A stretch of 64,000 bases of DNA from Hathewaya massiliensis (GCF_902143515.1 NZ_CABFVD010000003.1:103131-167130), one strand, 5' to 3'; positions 44,611-57,322 are shown, numbered from the stretch's first letter. Notes: generated by a model not told the origin, from the sequence alone. Translations and numbers: made by a program.

Positions 44611-44687
44611 TGGGGCGTCTTAAGGGAGTCGAACCCCTGGCACACGGCTTAGAAGGCCGTTGCTCTATCCAACTGAGCTAAAGACGC
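44611..44687 (-). tRNA. tRNA-Arg (TCT), variant discriminator
   Basis: Anticodon loop CTTCTAA. Unlike the other four Arg-TCT copies (GACGC-A-CCA), this one ends GACGC-C-CCA, so the discriminator base is C. Repeat unit copy 3. Confidence 0.93.
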
Positions 44688-44693
44688 ATATTC

Positions 44694-44767
44694 TGGAGCG
44701 GGTGAAGAGAATCGAACTCTCACAGCCAGCTTGGAAGGCTGGAACTCTACCATTGAGCTACACCCGC
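44694..44767 (-). tRNA. tRNA-Gly (TCC)
   Basis: Same as the gene at 44185. First Gly-TCC of unit copy 3. Confidence 0.96.
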
Positions 44768-44795
44768 ATGTGTAATTTCTTATATTTAGTTTAAG

Positions 44796-44871
44796 TGGTC
44801 GGGGTGACAGGGATTGAACCTGCGACCTCATGGTCCCAAACCACGCGCGCTCCCATCTGCGCCACACCCCG
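44796..44871 (-). tRNA. tRNA-Pro (TGG)
   Basis: Anticodon loop TTTGGGA, acceptor CGGGGTG, CCA encoded. First gene of unit copy 3. Confidence 0.96.
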
Positions 44872-44874
44872 TTT

Positions 44875-44950
44875 TGGTGCGCTATCAGGGGATCGAACCC
44901 GGGACACCTTGATTAAGAGTCAAGTGCTCTACCAACTGAGCTAATAGCGC
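44875..44950 (-). tRNA. tRNA-Lys (CTT)
   Basis: Anticodon loop CTCTTAA, acceptor GCGCTAT, CCA encoded. Last gene of unit copy 2. Confidence 0.96.
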
Positions 44951-44955
44951 TTATA

Positions 44956-45032
44956 TGGTGCGTCTTAAGGGAGTCGAACCCCTGGCACACGGCTTAGAAG
45001 GCCGTTGCTCTATCCAACTGAGCTAAAGACGC
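44956..45032 (-). tRNA. tRNA-Arg (TCT)
   Basis: Anticodon loop CTTCTAA, discriminator A, CCA encoded. Unit copy 2, second Arg-TCT. Confidence 0.96.
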
Positions 45033-45038
45033 ATATCT

Positions 45039-45112
45039 TGGAGCGGGTGAAGAGAATCGAACTCTCACAGCCAGCTTGGAAGGCTGGAACTCTACCATTG
45101 AGCTACACCCGC
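45039..45112 (-). tRNA. tRNA-Gly (TCC)
   Basis: Identical to the gene at 44185. Unit copy 2, second Gly-TCC. Confidence 0.96.
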
Positions 45113-45137
45113 ATGTGTATATTTTATATTTAGTTAT

Positions 45138-45213
45138 TGGAGCGGGAAACGGGGCTCAAACCCGCGACCTCCACCTTGGCAAGGTGGCGCTCTATCAACT
45201 GAGCTATTCCCGC
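45138..45213 (-). tRNA. tRNA-Gly (GCC)
   Basis: Identical to the gene at 44284. Unit copy 2. Confidence 0.96.
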
Positions 45214-45215
45214 AT

Positions 45216-45299
45216 TGGTGCAGATGAAGGGAGTCGAACCCCCACGCCGAAGGCGCTAGATCCTAAGTCTAGTGCGTCTGCCAATTCCGCCACATCTGC
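45216..45299 (-). tRNA. tRNA-Leu (TAG)
   Basis: Identical to the gene at 44362. Unit copy 2. Confidence 0.96.
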
Positions 45300-45304
45300 A
45301 TATT

Positions 45305-45380
45305 TGGTGATCTACCGGGGAATCGAACCCCGGACACCATGATTAAAAGTCATGTGCTCTACCGACTGAGCTAGTAGATC
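45305..45380 (-). tRNA. tRNA-Lys (TTT)
   Basis: Identical to the gene at 44451. Unit copy 2. Confidence 0.96.
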
Positions 45381-45384
45381 TTAT

Positions 45385-45459
45385 TGGCTGGGATAGCAGG
45401 ATTTGAACCTACGAATGCCAGAGTCAAAGTCTGGTGCCTTACCGCTTGGCGATATCCCA
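45385..45459 (-). tRNA. tRNA-Gln (TTG)
   Basis: Identical to the gene at 44533. Unit copy 2. Confidence 0.95.
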
Positions 45460-45462
45460 ATA

Positions 45463-45539
45463 TGGTGCGTCTTAAGGGAGTCGAACCCCTGGCACACGGC
45501 TTAGAAGGCCGTTGCTCTATCCAACTGAGCTAAAGACGC
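45463..45539 (-). tRNA. tRNA-Arg (TCT)
   Basis: Anticodon loop CTTCTAA, discriminator A. Unit copy 2, first Arg-TCT. Confidence 0.96.
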
Positions 45540-45545
45540 ATATTC

Positions 45546-45619
45546 TGGAGCGGGTGAAGAGAATCGAACTCTCACAGCCAGCTTGGAAGGCTGGAACTCT
45601 ACCATTGAGCTACACCCGC
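45546..45619 (-). tRNA. tRNA-Gly (TCC)
   Basis: Same as the gene at 44185. Unit copy 2, first Gly-TCC. Confidence 0.96.
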
Positions 45620-45648
45620 ATATGTATATTTCTTATATTTAGTTTAAG

Positions 45649-45724
45649 TGGTCGGGGTGACAGGGATTGAACCTGCGACCTCATGGTCCCAAACCACGCG
45701 CGCTCCCATCTGCGCCACACCCCG
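45649..45724 (-). tRNA. tRNA-Pro (TGG)
   Basis: Same as the gene at 44796. First gene of unit copy 2. Confidence 0.96.
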
Positions 45725-45727
45725 TTT

Positions 45728-45803
45728 TGGTGCGCTATCAGGGGATCGAACCCGGGACACCTTGATTAAGAGTCAAGTGCTCTACCAACTGAGCTAATAG
45801 CGC
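45728..45803 (-). tRNA. tRNA-Lys (CTT)
   Basis: Same as the gene at 44875. Last gene of unit copy 1. Confidence 0.96.
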
Positions 45804-45808
45804 TTATA

Positions 45809-45885
45809 TGGTGCGTCTTAAGGGAGTCGAACCCCTGGCACACGGCTTAGAAGGCCGTTGCTCTATCCAACTGAGCTAAAGACGC
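45809..45885 (-). tRNA. tRNA-Arg (TCT)
   Basis: Anticodon loop CTTCTAA, discriminator A. Unit copy 1, second Arg-TCT. Confidence 0.96.
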
Positions 45886-45891
45886 ATATCT

Positions 45892-45965
45892 TGGAGCGGG
45901 TGAAGAGAATCGAACTCTCACAGCCAGCTTGGAAGGCTGGAACTCTACCATTGAGCTACACCCGC
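45892..45965 (-). tRNA. tRNA-Gly (TCC)
   Basis: Identical to the gene at 44185. Unit copy 1, second Gly-TCC. Confidence 0.96.
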
Positions 45966-45990
45966 ATGTGTATATTTTATATTTAGTTAT

Positions 45991-46066
45991 TGGAGCGGGA
46001 AACGGGGCTCAAACCCGCGACCTCCACCTTGGCAAGGTGGCGCTCTATCAACTGAGCTATTCCCGC
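45991..46066 (-). tRNA. tRNA-Gly (GCC)
   Basis: Identical to the gene at 44284. Unit copy 1. Confidence 0.96.
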
Positions 46067-46068
46067 AT

Positions 46069-46152
46069 TGGTGCAGATGAAGGGAGTCGAACCCCCACGC
46101 CGAAGGCGCTAGATCCTAAGTCTAGTGCGTCTGCCAATTCCGCCACATCTGC
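46069..46152 (-). tRNA. tRNA-Leu (TAG)
   Basis: Identical to the gene at 44362. Unit copy 1. Confidence 0.96.
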
Positions 46153-46157
46153 ATATT

Positions 46158-46233
46158 TGGTGATCTACCGGGGAATCGAACCCCGGACACCATGATTAAA
46201 AGTCATGTGCTCTACCGACTGAGCTAGTAGATC
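46158..46233 (-). tRNA. tRNA-Lys (TTT)
   Basis: Identical to the gene at 44451. Unit copy 1. Confidence 0.96.
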
Positions 46234-46237
46234 TTAT

Positions 46238-46312
46238 TGGCTGGGATAGCAGGATTTGAACCTACGAATGCCAGAGTCAAAGTCTGGTGCCTTACCGCTT
46301 GGCGATATCCCA
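46238..46312 (-). tRNA. tRNA-Gln (TTG)
   Basis: Identical to the gene at 44533. Unit copy 1. Confidence 0.95.
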
Positions 46313-46315
46313 ATA

Positions 46316-46391
46316 TGGGGTGAACGATGGGATTCGAACCCACGACAGCCAGAGCCACAATCTGGTGCTCTACCAACTGAACTACGTCCAC
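46316..46391 (-). tRNA. tRNA-His (GTG)
   Basis: The anticodon is GTG. The acceptor GTGGACG pairs with CGTTCAC. An extra G at -1 (46392) faces discriminator C, the histidine identity pair. Only unit copy 1 carries it. Confidence 0.95.
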
Positions 46392-46395
46392 CATA

Positions 46396-46472
46396 TGGTG
46401 CGTCTTAAGGGAGTCGAACCCCTGGCACACGGCTTAGAAGGCCGTTGCTCTATCCAACTGAGCTAAAGACGC
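46396..46472 (-). tRNA. tRNA-Arg (TCT)
   Basis: Anticodon loop CTTCTAA, discriminator A. Unit copy 1, first Arg-TCT. Confidence 0.96.
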
Positions 46473-46478
46473 ATATCC

Positions 46479-46552
46479 TGGAGCGGGTGAAGAGAATCGA
46501 ACTCTCACAGCCAGCTTGGAAGGCTGGAACTCTACCATTGAGCTACACCCGC
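46479..46552 (-). tRNA. tRNA-Gly (TCC)
   Basis: Same as the gene at 44185. Unit copy 1, first Gly-TCC. Confidence 0.96.
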
Positions 46553-46581
46553 ATGTGTATACTTCTTATATTTAGTTTAAG

Positions 46582-46657
46582 TGGTCGGGGTGACAGGGAT
46601 TGAACCTGCGACCTCATGGTCCCAAACCACGCGCGCTCCCATCTGCGCTACACCCCG
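46582..46657 (-). tRNA. tRNA-Pro (TGG)
   Basis: First gene of the operon. It differs from the other two Pro genes by one base in the early D-arm region (GTAGCGC instead of GTGGCGC). Confidence 0.95.
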
Positions 46658-46735
46658 TTTTCTTATTATATATCTTATGATTTATTAAGATATATTTTAT
46701 AAGTTTTGTTAGTTGTTTTCCTAACGACATGGTTT

Positions 46736-46764
46736 ATTCTACACTATATAAATAATTTCGTCAA
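46736..46764 (-). promoter_or_regulatory. Promoter of the tRNA operon
   Basis: On the minus strand TTGACG (46759-46764) and TAGAAT (46736-46741) are 17 bp apart. This is a strong sigma-A promoter ~70 bp before the first tRNA, and the only clear one for all 30 genes. Confidence 0.82.
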
Positions 46765-46846
46765 TACTTTTTTTGATTTTTTTTGCTTATTTTAAAAAAC
46801 TGTTTACTTGTTGCCTTTAAATCACTGTTTTTAAGGCATTTTATTG

Positions 46847-47329
46847 CTATATCTCTATTATACTAGGTATTATTCTACCATCCAAAATCTCAATTAAAGC
46901 TAAAGTATTATTTTTCGCCCTAGATAAAGCTATACTACCTGGATTGATAATCCATATACCTTCCTCATATTCAATGCTTGGAATATGGGTATGACCATAT
47001 AAAACAATATTTGCTTCTAATTCCATAGCTCTATATTGCAATCTAAATATATTTTCTTTTACACCATATTTATGTCCATGAGTTGCTAAAATTTTAATTC
47101 CATCTATATTAATTAACTTTTCATCTAACTCTTTAGCTAGATTACTATTTAAAAAATCACAGTTTCCTTTTACGTTTACTATTTTTCCCTTAAACTCCTT
47201 AGAAAATTCATCTACATCTTCAACATTATCTCCTAAATGAAATAGGTAATCTGCTTTTTTTATCTTCCCTAATGCTTTTCTTATAGAAGTATTATCTCCA
47301 TGACTATCACTTACCACTGCAATTAGCAT
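46847..47329 (-). CDS. YfcE/YsnB-type metallophosphoesterase
   Basis: The 160-aa calcineurin-like phosphoesterase carries all metal motifs: SDSHGD (residues 7-12), HLGDN, VKGNCD, ATHGHKYG and YGHTH. Small enzymes of this group cleave phosphodiesters such as bis-pNPP in vitro; the natural substrate is unclear. GGAGGG precedes the ATG. It lies 28 bp after the XTP/dITP pyrophosphatase gene, the usual clostridial pairing, and they are probably co-transcribed. Confidence 0.92.
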   Translation of the reverse strand: MLIAVVSDSHGDNTSIRKALGKIKKADYLFHLGDNVEDVDEFSKEFKGKIVNVKGNCDFLNSNLAKELDEKLINIDGIKILATHGHKYGVKENIFRLQYRAMELEANIVLYGHTHIPSIEYEEGIWIINPGSIALSRAKNNTLALIEILDGRIIPSIIEI

Positions 47330-47357
47330 TTTATACCCTCCATTCTGTGAATTTTCT

Positions 47358-47957
47358 TTAACCTATTGCTGCCTTTAACTCTTCTTTTAATTTTTTAAGT
47401 GCCTTTGCTCTATGACTTATAGAATTTTTCTCCTCTTTAGTCATTTCACCAAAACTCTTCTTAAATTCTTCTACATAGAATAATGGGTCGTACCCAAATC
47501 CCCCATTGCCAGTTAATTCTTCTAATATTGTTCCCTCTACTTCACCTTGTACTTTTATACATTTGTTATGGTCTAATACTAAAACCATAGCACATATAAA
47601 TTTCCCGCCTCTCTCTTCCTTAGGAATCCCTTTTAATTTTTCTAATAACCTTTCATTATTTTTCTTATCATTCCCATGTTCTCCTGAATATCTTGCAGAA
47701 TAAATTCCTGGTTCTCCGTTTAAGTATTTAATTGAAAGTCCAGAATCATCTGCAAGAACATAGCAATCACTTTTAAGGTCAAAAATAGCTTTAGCTTTTA
47801 AAAAAGCATTTTCTATAAATGTCGTACCTGTCTCTTCAACATCTATATTAATGCCTTCATCCTTTAAAGAACAAACTTCTAAATTCATATCTTTTAATAT
47901 AGATTTTATCTCTTTTATTTTATTTTCATTATTACTTGCAACTATTAATTTCTTCAT
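47358..47957 (-). CDS. rdgB: XTP/dITP diphosphatase (RdgB/HAM1)
   Basis: The 199-aa house-cleaning pyrophosphatase reads MKKLIVASNNENKIKEIKSI at the start. It also has LADDSGLSIKYLNGEPGIYS with the catalytic Asp, FGYDPLFY, and the C-terminal ISHRAKAL. It hydrolyses XTP, dITP and ITP, keeping deaminated purines out of DNA. AGGGGTATA precedes the ATG. Length is normal. It heads the two-gene unit with the phosphoesterase. Confidence 0.95.
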   Translation of the reverse strand: MKKLIVASNNENKIKEIKSILKDMNLEVCSLKDEGINIDVEETGTTFIENAFLKAKAIFDLKSDCYVLADDSGLSIKYLNGEPGIYSARYSGEHGNDKKNNERLLEKLKGIPKEERGGKFICAMVLVLDHNKCIKVQGEVEGTILEELTGNGGFGYDPLFYVEEFKKSFGEMTKEEKNSISHRAKALKKLKEELKAAIG

Positions 47958-48394
47958 ATTATACCCCTAGATTTTTTTATTAAAGTTTACCCAACTCTCT
48001 TATAAACTTCAATTAATATTTGTAATATTTGTTTGAAAAATTTTTTATTTTAAATAGTTATTTTAAAATTATAATTTTATTACTTTATATACTATTTTAA
48101 CATTAATTTTATTTTATTTTAATACCTTTGTAATCTTTTATTATTTTTTATATTCTTCTTAAGTAATCACTTTCTTTTATTTTGTCCAAATCAACATAGA
48201 TTATATGTATGCTATAGAAGCTGAAACAGCTGTTATCCTCTTTAATATAGAAGGATTTAAAATAGATTACTATGTATACTATATCCTTGTATTTAAATCT
48301 AAGCTTCTGTATTTACAAGTCAAAAACAAAGTTTTTTAGGTATTTAAGCAACTTTTACTTATTAATATCATATTATTTTTATAAGGACTAATTT
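47958..48394. other. AT-rich divergent spacer
   Basis: The spacer lies between rdgB (minus) and the gene at 48410 (plus). A 43-codon plus-strand frame beginning near 48209 has no ribosome binding site and is not called. No structured RNA or repeat is evident. Confidence 0.5.
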
Positions 48395-48409
48395 ATGGTG
48401 GTGTTATAT

Positions 48410-49822
48410 TTGAAATTTATAGGACCTTTTTTAAGAATCAACTCTTTAAATGAAAATAATATAAGTAGTCAATTATTTCATTTAAGCAAAGAATCGTTAA
48501 ATCGTATTGTTTTACACTCTAAATGTGGTATTCCAATAGCTCCTCAAGAGCTAAACAAACATATGCCTAAAACTGACTTTAATTCAATTAAGGGTTTTTC
48601 TCCACTACTATGTGTATATAAAAAAGCTAGTGCTAAATTGTCTACAGAAAATCACAAGTTATGTTGGAACACAGAAAAATTCAAAAAAGAAATACCAATA
48701 TTAAGTAATGCACTAATGACCCTATGCCTTTTAGAACTTTGTGATTATTATAAAGGCTTTAAGGCTATCGATAAGAAAAAATACAGTAATTATGAAATTT
48801 ATTCTGCTTTAGCAAAATGTCAATTACAGTTCTATGTATCTAACCTTAGAAATGTAGATGGTGTTTTTGTAGACAAACTTCATGATTCTGAATTGTTTAG
48901 TGAAGACTTAGTACTGTCAGACAAGAAAAACACATTTAAATTCTCTGAACAAGCCTTTTTAATGAATGCATATTATAGATATTCTATGCTATTTGAAGAA
49001 GATTTAAAAAAAGATGAAAATAGTTATGCAAAGGAATACAGAAAGTTTTCCCTAGATATATTAAATTTATTTATGGACTGTAGAGAATATATTTATGAAA
49101 ATTCTTTTTCAGAAAAATTAAAACTATTTTCAGCTTTAAATTTATTCTATAACTATAGTAGAATGGATGATTTAAAACCTTTACTTTTAGATTTATATGA
49201 TTTAATTTTAGAAGAATACCATATGGGAGCAACAGATAAAAGCGATGACAAAGTTTTATATGATAGTTTACTTTTACTAAATTCTAATTTTATGTATAAA
49301 AATTTAAATTTCTTAAGAGCTAAAGAATTTAGTGAGGATCTTCATAAAAACTTAATTTCAATTTACGACAAAGACTTAGGTCTTTATGTAAAAACTCCAG
49401 AAGAAAAAACTTGTGAATATAATTCAACAGAATTAATTTCATATCTTATGTCTTTAATTACCTTTAATAAGACTTTTGAAGATGATATTGAAGATGATGA
49501 TAATTCTATTATTGAATCTGTATATAAAAATGGTATAGCTAATTCCGGTTTAGTTTTAAGTTGGCCAGATACCCCTAACTTAAATGATCCTGAAAGATAT
49601 AGGGATTTCTATAAGGACTCAGAAAATTTATTAGATGAAGATTACTTTAGAATGCAAACTTTGCCTACTCCTGAAAACAATGAATTAGCACCAGTGTTTG
49701 TAAAAAAGATTACTTATAATAGGAAAAAACATGAATTTAAAGTTAGTAAATCTAGTTTTTACAGTACAAAAAATATGACAATTTTCTTTATGAGTATTTT
49801 TTTGTATAATAATTTCGCATAA
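48410..49822 (+). CDS. Unrecognised soluble helical protein (~470 aa)
   Basis: I do not recognise the family. The protein begins MKFIGPFLRINSLNENNISS, is rich in helices with regular Leu/Tyr spacing, and carries an acidic stretch TFEDDIEDDDNS near residue 365. WPDTPNLNDPERYRDFYKDS follows, so an alpha-alpha barrel or repeat fold is conceivable. No signal peptide or membrane helix is seen. An ATG at 48395 is also in frame, but GGTGGTG before the TTG at 48410 looks like the better start. It is monocistronic, with two hairpins downstream. Confidence 0.65.
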   Translation: MKFIGPFLRINSLNENNISSQLFHLSKESLNRIVLHSKCGIPIAPQELNKHMPKTDFNSIKGFSPLLCVYKKASAKLSTENHKLCWNTEKFKKEIPILSNALMTLCLLELCDYYKGFKAIDKKKYSNYEIYSALAKCQLQFYVSNLRNVDGVFVDKLHDSELFSEDLVLSDKKNTFKFSEQAFLMNAYYRYSMLFEEDLKKDENSYAKEYRKFSLDILNLFMDCREYIYENSFSEKLKLFSALNLFYNYSRMDDLKPLLLDLYDLILEEYHMGATDKSDDKVLYDSLLLLNSNFMYKNLNFLRAKEFSEDLHKNLISIYDKDLGLYVKTPEEKTCEYNSTELISYLMSLITFNKTFEDDIEDDDNSIIESVYKNGIANSGLVLSWPDTPNLNDPERYRDFYKDSENLLDEDYFRMQTLPTPENNELAPVFVKKITYNRKKHEFKVSKSSFYSTKNMTIFFMSIFLYNNFA

Positions 49823-49893
49823 CTCTTAATATACTAAATGTGTAGGCATGATTATTATTCATGCCTACTTGATTATTCAAAACTCTCTCTTTA

Positions 49894-49934
49894 AGACTTG
49901 TAAACTTATACTAAGTTTACAAGTCTATTTTTTT
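49894..49934 (+). terminator. Terminator of the 48410 gene
   Basis: The 15-bp stem AGACTTGTAAACTTA/TAAGTTTACAAGTCT is followed by ATTTTTTT. A second hairpin (GTAGGCATGA/TCATGCCTAC, 49842-49868) without a T-run lies just before it. Confidence 0.85.
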
Positions 49935-49957
49935 ATCCATGACTAGCCGCTCTAATG

Positions 49958-51592
49958 CTAAGAACCTTCTCTATCTATATAAGCATAGTTAAAATACAAG
50001 TTACCATTTTTATTTGCTTCAACTCCCTTAACATAATTCTTTTTACATATTGCAGTTTTTAAATTTAAAAAAGGTATTAAGGGCATATCTTTTAATAATA
50101 ATTCTTCTCCCTTTCTTATATACTCAATTTTTCTCATATGATTCTGCTCGTTTTTTGCTTTGTTTACATAATGATCAAAATTAATATTTTCATATCCTGT
50201 ATAAAAACTATTAGAACCTATTTTCCATTCATTTAGAAAACATATTGGATTATCAAAGGTGCCTGAAAACTCCAATAATGCCATATGGAATTTTCCATCT
50301 TCTAGCTTTTTATTTAGTTCACTTTCTTCATACTCTTCTAAATTTACTTTAATATCTAAAGCTTGTTCTAATTCATTTTTAATATTCTCACTTAAAATTT
50401 TATTTGTATTATCTTTTTTATAAATTAGCGTAATAACCTGCTGCTTTGTATTTAAGTTTGATTTTTTTAAATAATCTCTCGCTACAGTGATATTTGGTTT
50501 AAATAAACTATAATCTCTCTCTCCTAAATCTCCACCTCTTTCATTGCTAGTTGCACTTGGTATAATACTACCTGTTAAAATAGTATTTTTGTTATCTATA
50601 ATATCTGAAACAATCTCACGTGAAAGAGAGTGCTTTATACTCTGTCTAAAATTTATGTTTCCACTTACTTCTGAATTCTTAAGGTTGAATACTAGATTTA
50701 AGGTTTTAAAAGAAGGATATAATTCTATATACTCCTTTTCCCATAATCTATTTATTTCATTTTTAGGGGGATCTACTAAAAGGTCTATACTAGGATTGTC
50801 TTTTTCAAATTTTATTAAGGCATCTGTTTGATTTTCTACTGCAATAAAATCTATTCTATTAGAAAGAACCTTTTCCTCTTCCCAATAGTGCTTATTTTTA
50901 TTTAATAGTATTTCCTTTTCATCTTTTATATTATTATCATCTTTTATATTATTAATTGTAAAGGGACCTGTGAATTTTACTCTATGATAATTTCCTAGGT
51001 AATTATCTGTAAACACATTTTTTTCTCTTAAAGTTAGTAATGGATGGCTTAATATATTTAAAAAATAGTTGCATTGATTGTTAAGCCTTATTTCTAAAAC
51101 ATTAGGCTCCTTTGCATTTATAGCCACATCTTCAAATTCTCTTCTTCCATTCATGTATTGACTAACTCCGTAAATGCACTTTAATTCTTTTATATATTCA
51201 TTATTTTTCCCCTCTTTTAATATCCACTGAAAAAACTCTCTAAAGTCTTCTGCTGTAATCTTATTTCCATTACTCCATTTAGCATCTTCCCTAATTTTAA
51301 ATTTATAACTTAATCCATCTTTACTAATAGTCCAATCATCTGCTATGGCTGGAAGTATGTTTCCCTTGCTATCTTCCTTTACTAAGCCTTCAAATATAGC
51401 AAATAGCAAGTCTTTTTCTCTTATGTTGTTATTGTCTAGCATACTTAAATCTTTAGGTATTTTTTCTATGTTGTAAACTAAGTAATCTCTATTTTCAAAT
51501 TTTATTCCTTCTTTTTTCTCTATACATCCACTTAGAGTAAACGTAAAAAAGGAAATAATAAAAATAAGGGCTAGTTTTGATTTTCTCTTCAT
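49958..51592 (-). CDS. Oligopeptide-type ABC transporter substrate-binding lipoprotein
   Basis: The 544-aa family 5 solute-binding protein has a lipoprotein signal peptide: KRKSKLALIFIISFFTFTLS followed by GC (lipobox LSGC, Cys at about residue 23). Mature motifs include LPAIADDWTISKDGLSYKFK and TAEDFREFF. It should sit on the outer face of the membrane and feed a peptide or similar importer. No permease or ATPase genes lie nearby, so it is an orphan binding protein. GGAAGATA precedes the ATG. Ligand unknown. Confidence 0.87.
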   Translation of the reverse strand: MKRKSKLALIFIISFFTFTLSGCIEKKEGIKFENRDYLVYNIEKIPKDLSMLDNNNIREKDLLFAIFEGLVKEDSKGNILPAIADDWTISKDGLSYKFKIREDAKWSNGNKITAEDFREFFQWILKEGKNNEYIKELKCIYGVSQYMNGRREFEDVAINAKEPNVLEIRLNNQCNYFLNILSHPLLTLREKNVFTDNYLGNYHRVKFTGPFTINNIKDDNNIKDEKEILLNKNKHYWEEEKVLSNRIDFIAVENQTDALIKFEKDNPSIDLLVDPPKNEINRLWEKEYIELYPSFKTLNLVFNLKNSEVSGNINFRQSIKHSLSREIVSDIIDNKNTILTGSIIPSATSNERGGDLGERDYSLFKPNITVARDYLKKSNLNTKQQVITLIYKKDNTNKILSENIKNELEQALDIKVNLEEYEESELNKKLEDGKFHMALLEFSGTFDNPICFLNEWKIGSNSFYTGYENINFDHYVNKAKNEQNHMRKIEYIRKGEELLLKDMPLIPFLNLKTAICKKNYVKGVEANKNGNLYFNYAYIDREGS

Positions 51593-51627
51593 TAATATCT
51601 TCCTTTCTAAAAAAATAAAAGGTTTCC

Positions 51628-51726
51628 ACTCTAATGCTCCTATAGCACTCTGTGAAAGCTATTCCTACTAAATCCAAGCTCTGGACTCTCTGCTTTTCTT
51701 CAAAGTAAGAGAAAAGAGTGGTTACG
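51628..51726. repeat. ~98-bp dispersed repeat, copy 1
   Basis: The block CTCTAATGCTCC, CACTCTGTGAAAGC, TCTCTGCTTTTCTT, AAAGAG is repeated in the opposite orientation at 56781-56876, with scattered changes and the same spacing. It lies upstream of the oligopeptide-binding gene. Confidence 0.7.
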
Positions 51727-51776
51727 AATTCTTCTTATAATTATTGCCTCCATTATAAAACTTTAAACAGTGAAAT

Positions 51777-51820
51777 AAAAAAAACTGCTTGTATAAATTA
51801 AATATTTTACAAGCAGTTTT
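51777..51820 (-). terminator. ligA terminator
   Basis: The 12-bp stem AAAACTGCTTGT/ACAAGCAGTTTT is followed on the minus strand by a run of T. It is the end of the pcrA-ligA unit, ~155 bp after the ligA stop. Confidence 0.85.
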
Positions 51821-51976
51821 AAACCCTATTATCTTTATTAAAATTTAAAGCTATAAGTAAATATATAAGTACTTACCTGAAAACTTAGTAATATAGATAT
51901 TTACTTACTTTAAAAATTATAATTCACCTACACTTTTATAAAACTGTAGGCATGTAATAATAATACTTACTTTAAA

Positions 51977-56192
<4,216 letters not shown>

Positions 56193-56307
56193 TTCATCAC
56201 TCCTTCTTTTTTATAAGGAAATTTAAGTTTATTATTTATAATTATATCATATATATAGACTTTTTAATCAAAAAAATCGAACTTATATTCGCATTTTTAA
56301 ATAAATT

Positions 56308-56330
56308 AAGAACCCATAAAAGGTTCTTAG
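56308..56330 (-). terminator. yerC terminator
   Basis: The 8-bp stem TAAGAACC/GGTTCTTA lies 10 bp after the yerC stop, with a T-rich but broken run on the minus strand (ATTTATTT). Confidence 0.6.
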
Positions 56331-56339
56331 TTTATTAAT

Positions 56340-56639
56340 CTATTTTTTATTTTCTAATCTATCTAAAACTAGATCATAGCCTTCATTGCCATAACTTAGT
56401 GCCCTATTTACTCTACTTATGGTAGCAGTACTAGCTCCTGTTAAGTTTGCAATGTCTATATATGTCTTTTTTTCTTTAAGCATTTTAGCCACTTGTAATC
56501 TTTGTTTTAATGCATTTATTTCATTTATAGTACAAATATCTTCAAAAAAGCTATAACACTCTTCTTTATCTTGTAAGCTTAATATGGCATCAAAAAGATA
56601 ATCCATATCTTCACTTTGTAATCTGGAATTCAACCCCAC
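56340..56639 (-). CDS. yerC: YerC/TrpR-like DNA-binding protein
   Basis: The 99-aa helical protein has the TrpR superfamily HTH: NALKQRLQVAKMLKEKKTYI, then LTGASTATISRVNRAL. This is the YerC/YecD family, upstream of pcrA in many Firmicutes. It probably binds DNA; the regulon is unknown. The start is GTG (56639), 8 bp after AAAAGGAG. It has its own terminator. Confidence 0.9.
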   Translation of the reverse strand: MGLNSRLQSEDMDYLFDAILSLQDKEECYSFFEDICTINEINALKQRLQVAKMLKEKKTYIDIANLTGASTATISRVNRALSYGNEGYDLVLDRLENKK

Positions 56640-56780
56640 GGAATACCACTCCTTTTTACTTATAGGTTTATGTATTATACTTTAATTATACCATTTAAAA
56701 TGATATAATCCTACGAAAAGAAAAAACTCACACCTATAATGCGAGTTTTAAACATTAACTTAGAAATCCTTATCCAGGGA

Positions 56781-56876
56781 CGTATCGCTCTTTACTCCTC
56801 CTTTAAAGAAAGCAGAGAATTCAAACCCTCCATTTGGTAGGAGTCGCTTTCACAGAGTGTAATGGGAGTATTAGAG
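56781..56876. repeat. ~98-bp dispersed repeat, copy 2 (inverted)
   Basis: This is the reverse complement of the 51628-51726 block with roughly three quarters of bases conserved. It lies between secG and yerC. No coding frame is shared. Confidence 0.7.
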
Positions 56877-56896
56877 CAGATAGTCATCTAGTAAAA

Positions 56897-57127
56897 CTAT
56901 TTTACTATGTTAAGTCCTATAACAACTAGAGCAAAAAGAGCTGAAGATATCATAGTAATTCTAGCTAATGTAGCCTCATAAGTTCTAATTTTATTTTTAG
57001 AAAAATAGTTTTCGTTTCCACCTGAAATTAAACTTGTAATGCCATCACTTTTACTTGGTTGAAGCATAACTGAAACTATAATTATAATTGAAAGTATTAT
57101 TAGAGCGATATTTAAAAACATTTTCAT
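56897..57127 (-). CDS. secG: Preprotein translocase subunit SecG
   Basis: The 76-aa membrane protein has two hydrophobic helices (about 4-19 and 55-74). The SecG linker between them reads MLQPSKSDGITSLISGGNEN, then YFSKNK. It is an accessory of the SecYEG channel. The ribosome binding site is weak. In clostridia it usually lies between eno and rnr; here rnr is elsewhere and eno is just upstream. Confidence 0.93.
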   Translation of the reverse strand: MKMFLNIALIILSIIIIVSVMLQPSKSDGITSLISGGNENYFSKNKIRTYEATLARITMISSALFALVVIGLNIVK

Positions 57128-57322
57128 ATTTTTACTTGGTTAAGAAACCTTTATGAAACTTAACCTTACCCCTTTCTTAATTTATATTCTTCATAGTTAA
57201 CTAAGAATTATTTTAGCATATAAATTAATACTTTACAATGCAGTATGTATTGGGTAGACGTAAAATAAAATAATTATTTTCATACTACTCCATGTGTTCC
57301 TGTACTGGATGCAGAAATATTT

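Noticed and set aside
44072-46430. Several open frames across the tRNA array
   Set aside because: They are products of GC-rich tRNA genes read in other frames; all the sequence is accounted for by tRNAs.
48209-48340. 43-codon plus-strand frame MYAIEAETAVILFNIEGF
   Set aside because: No ribosome binding site, and it is embedded in an AT-rich spacer.
51495-51677. 60-codon frame upstream of the oligopeptide-binding gene
   Set aside because: It overlaps that gene's start in another frame and the dispersed repeat; no ribosome binding site.
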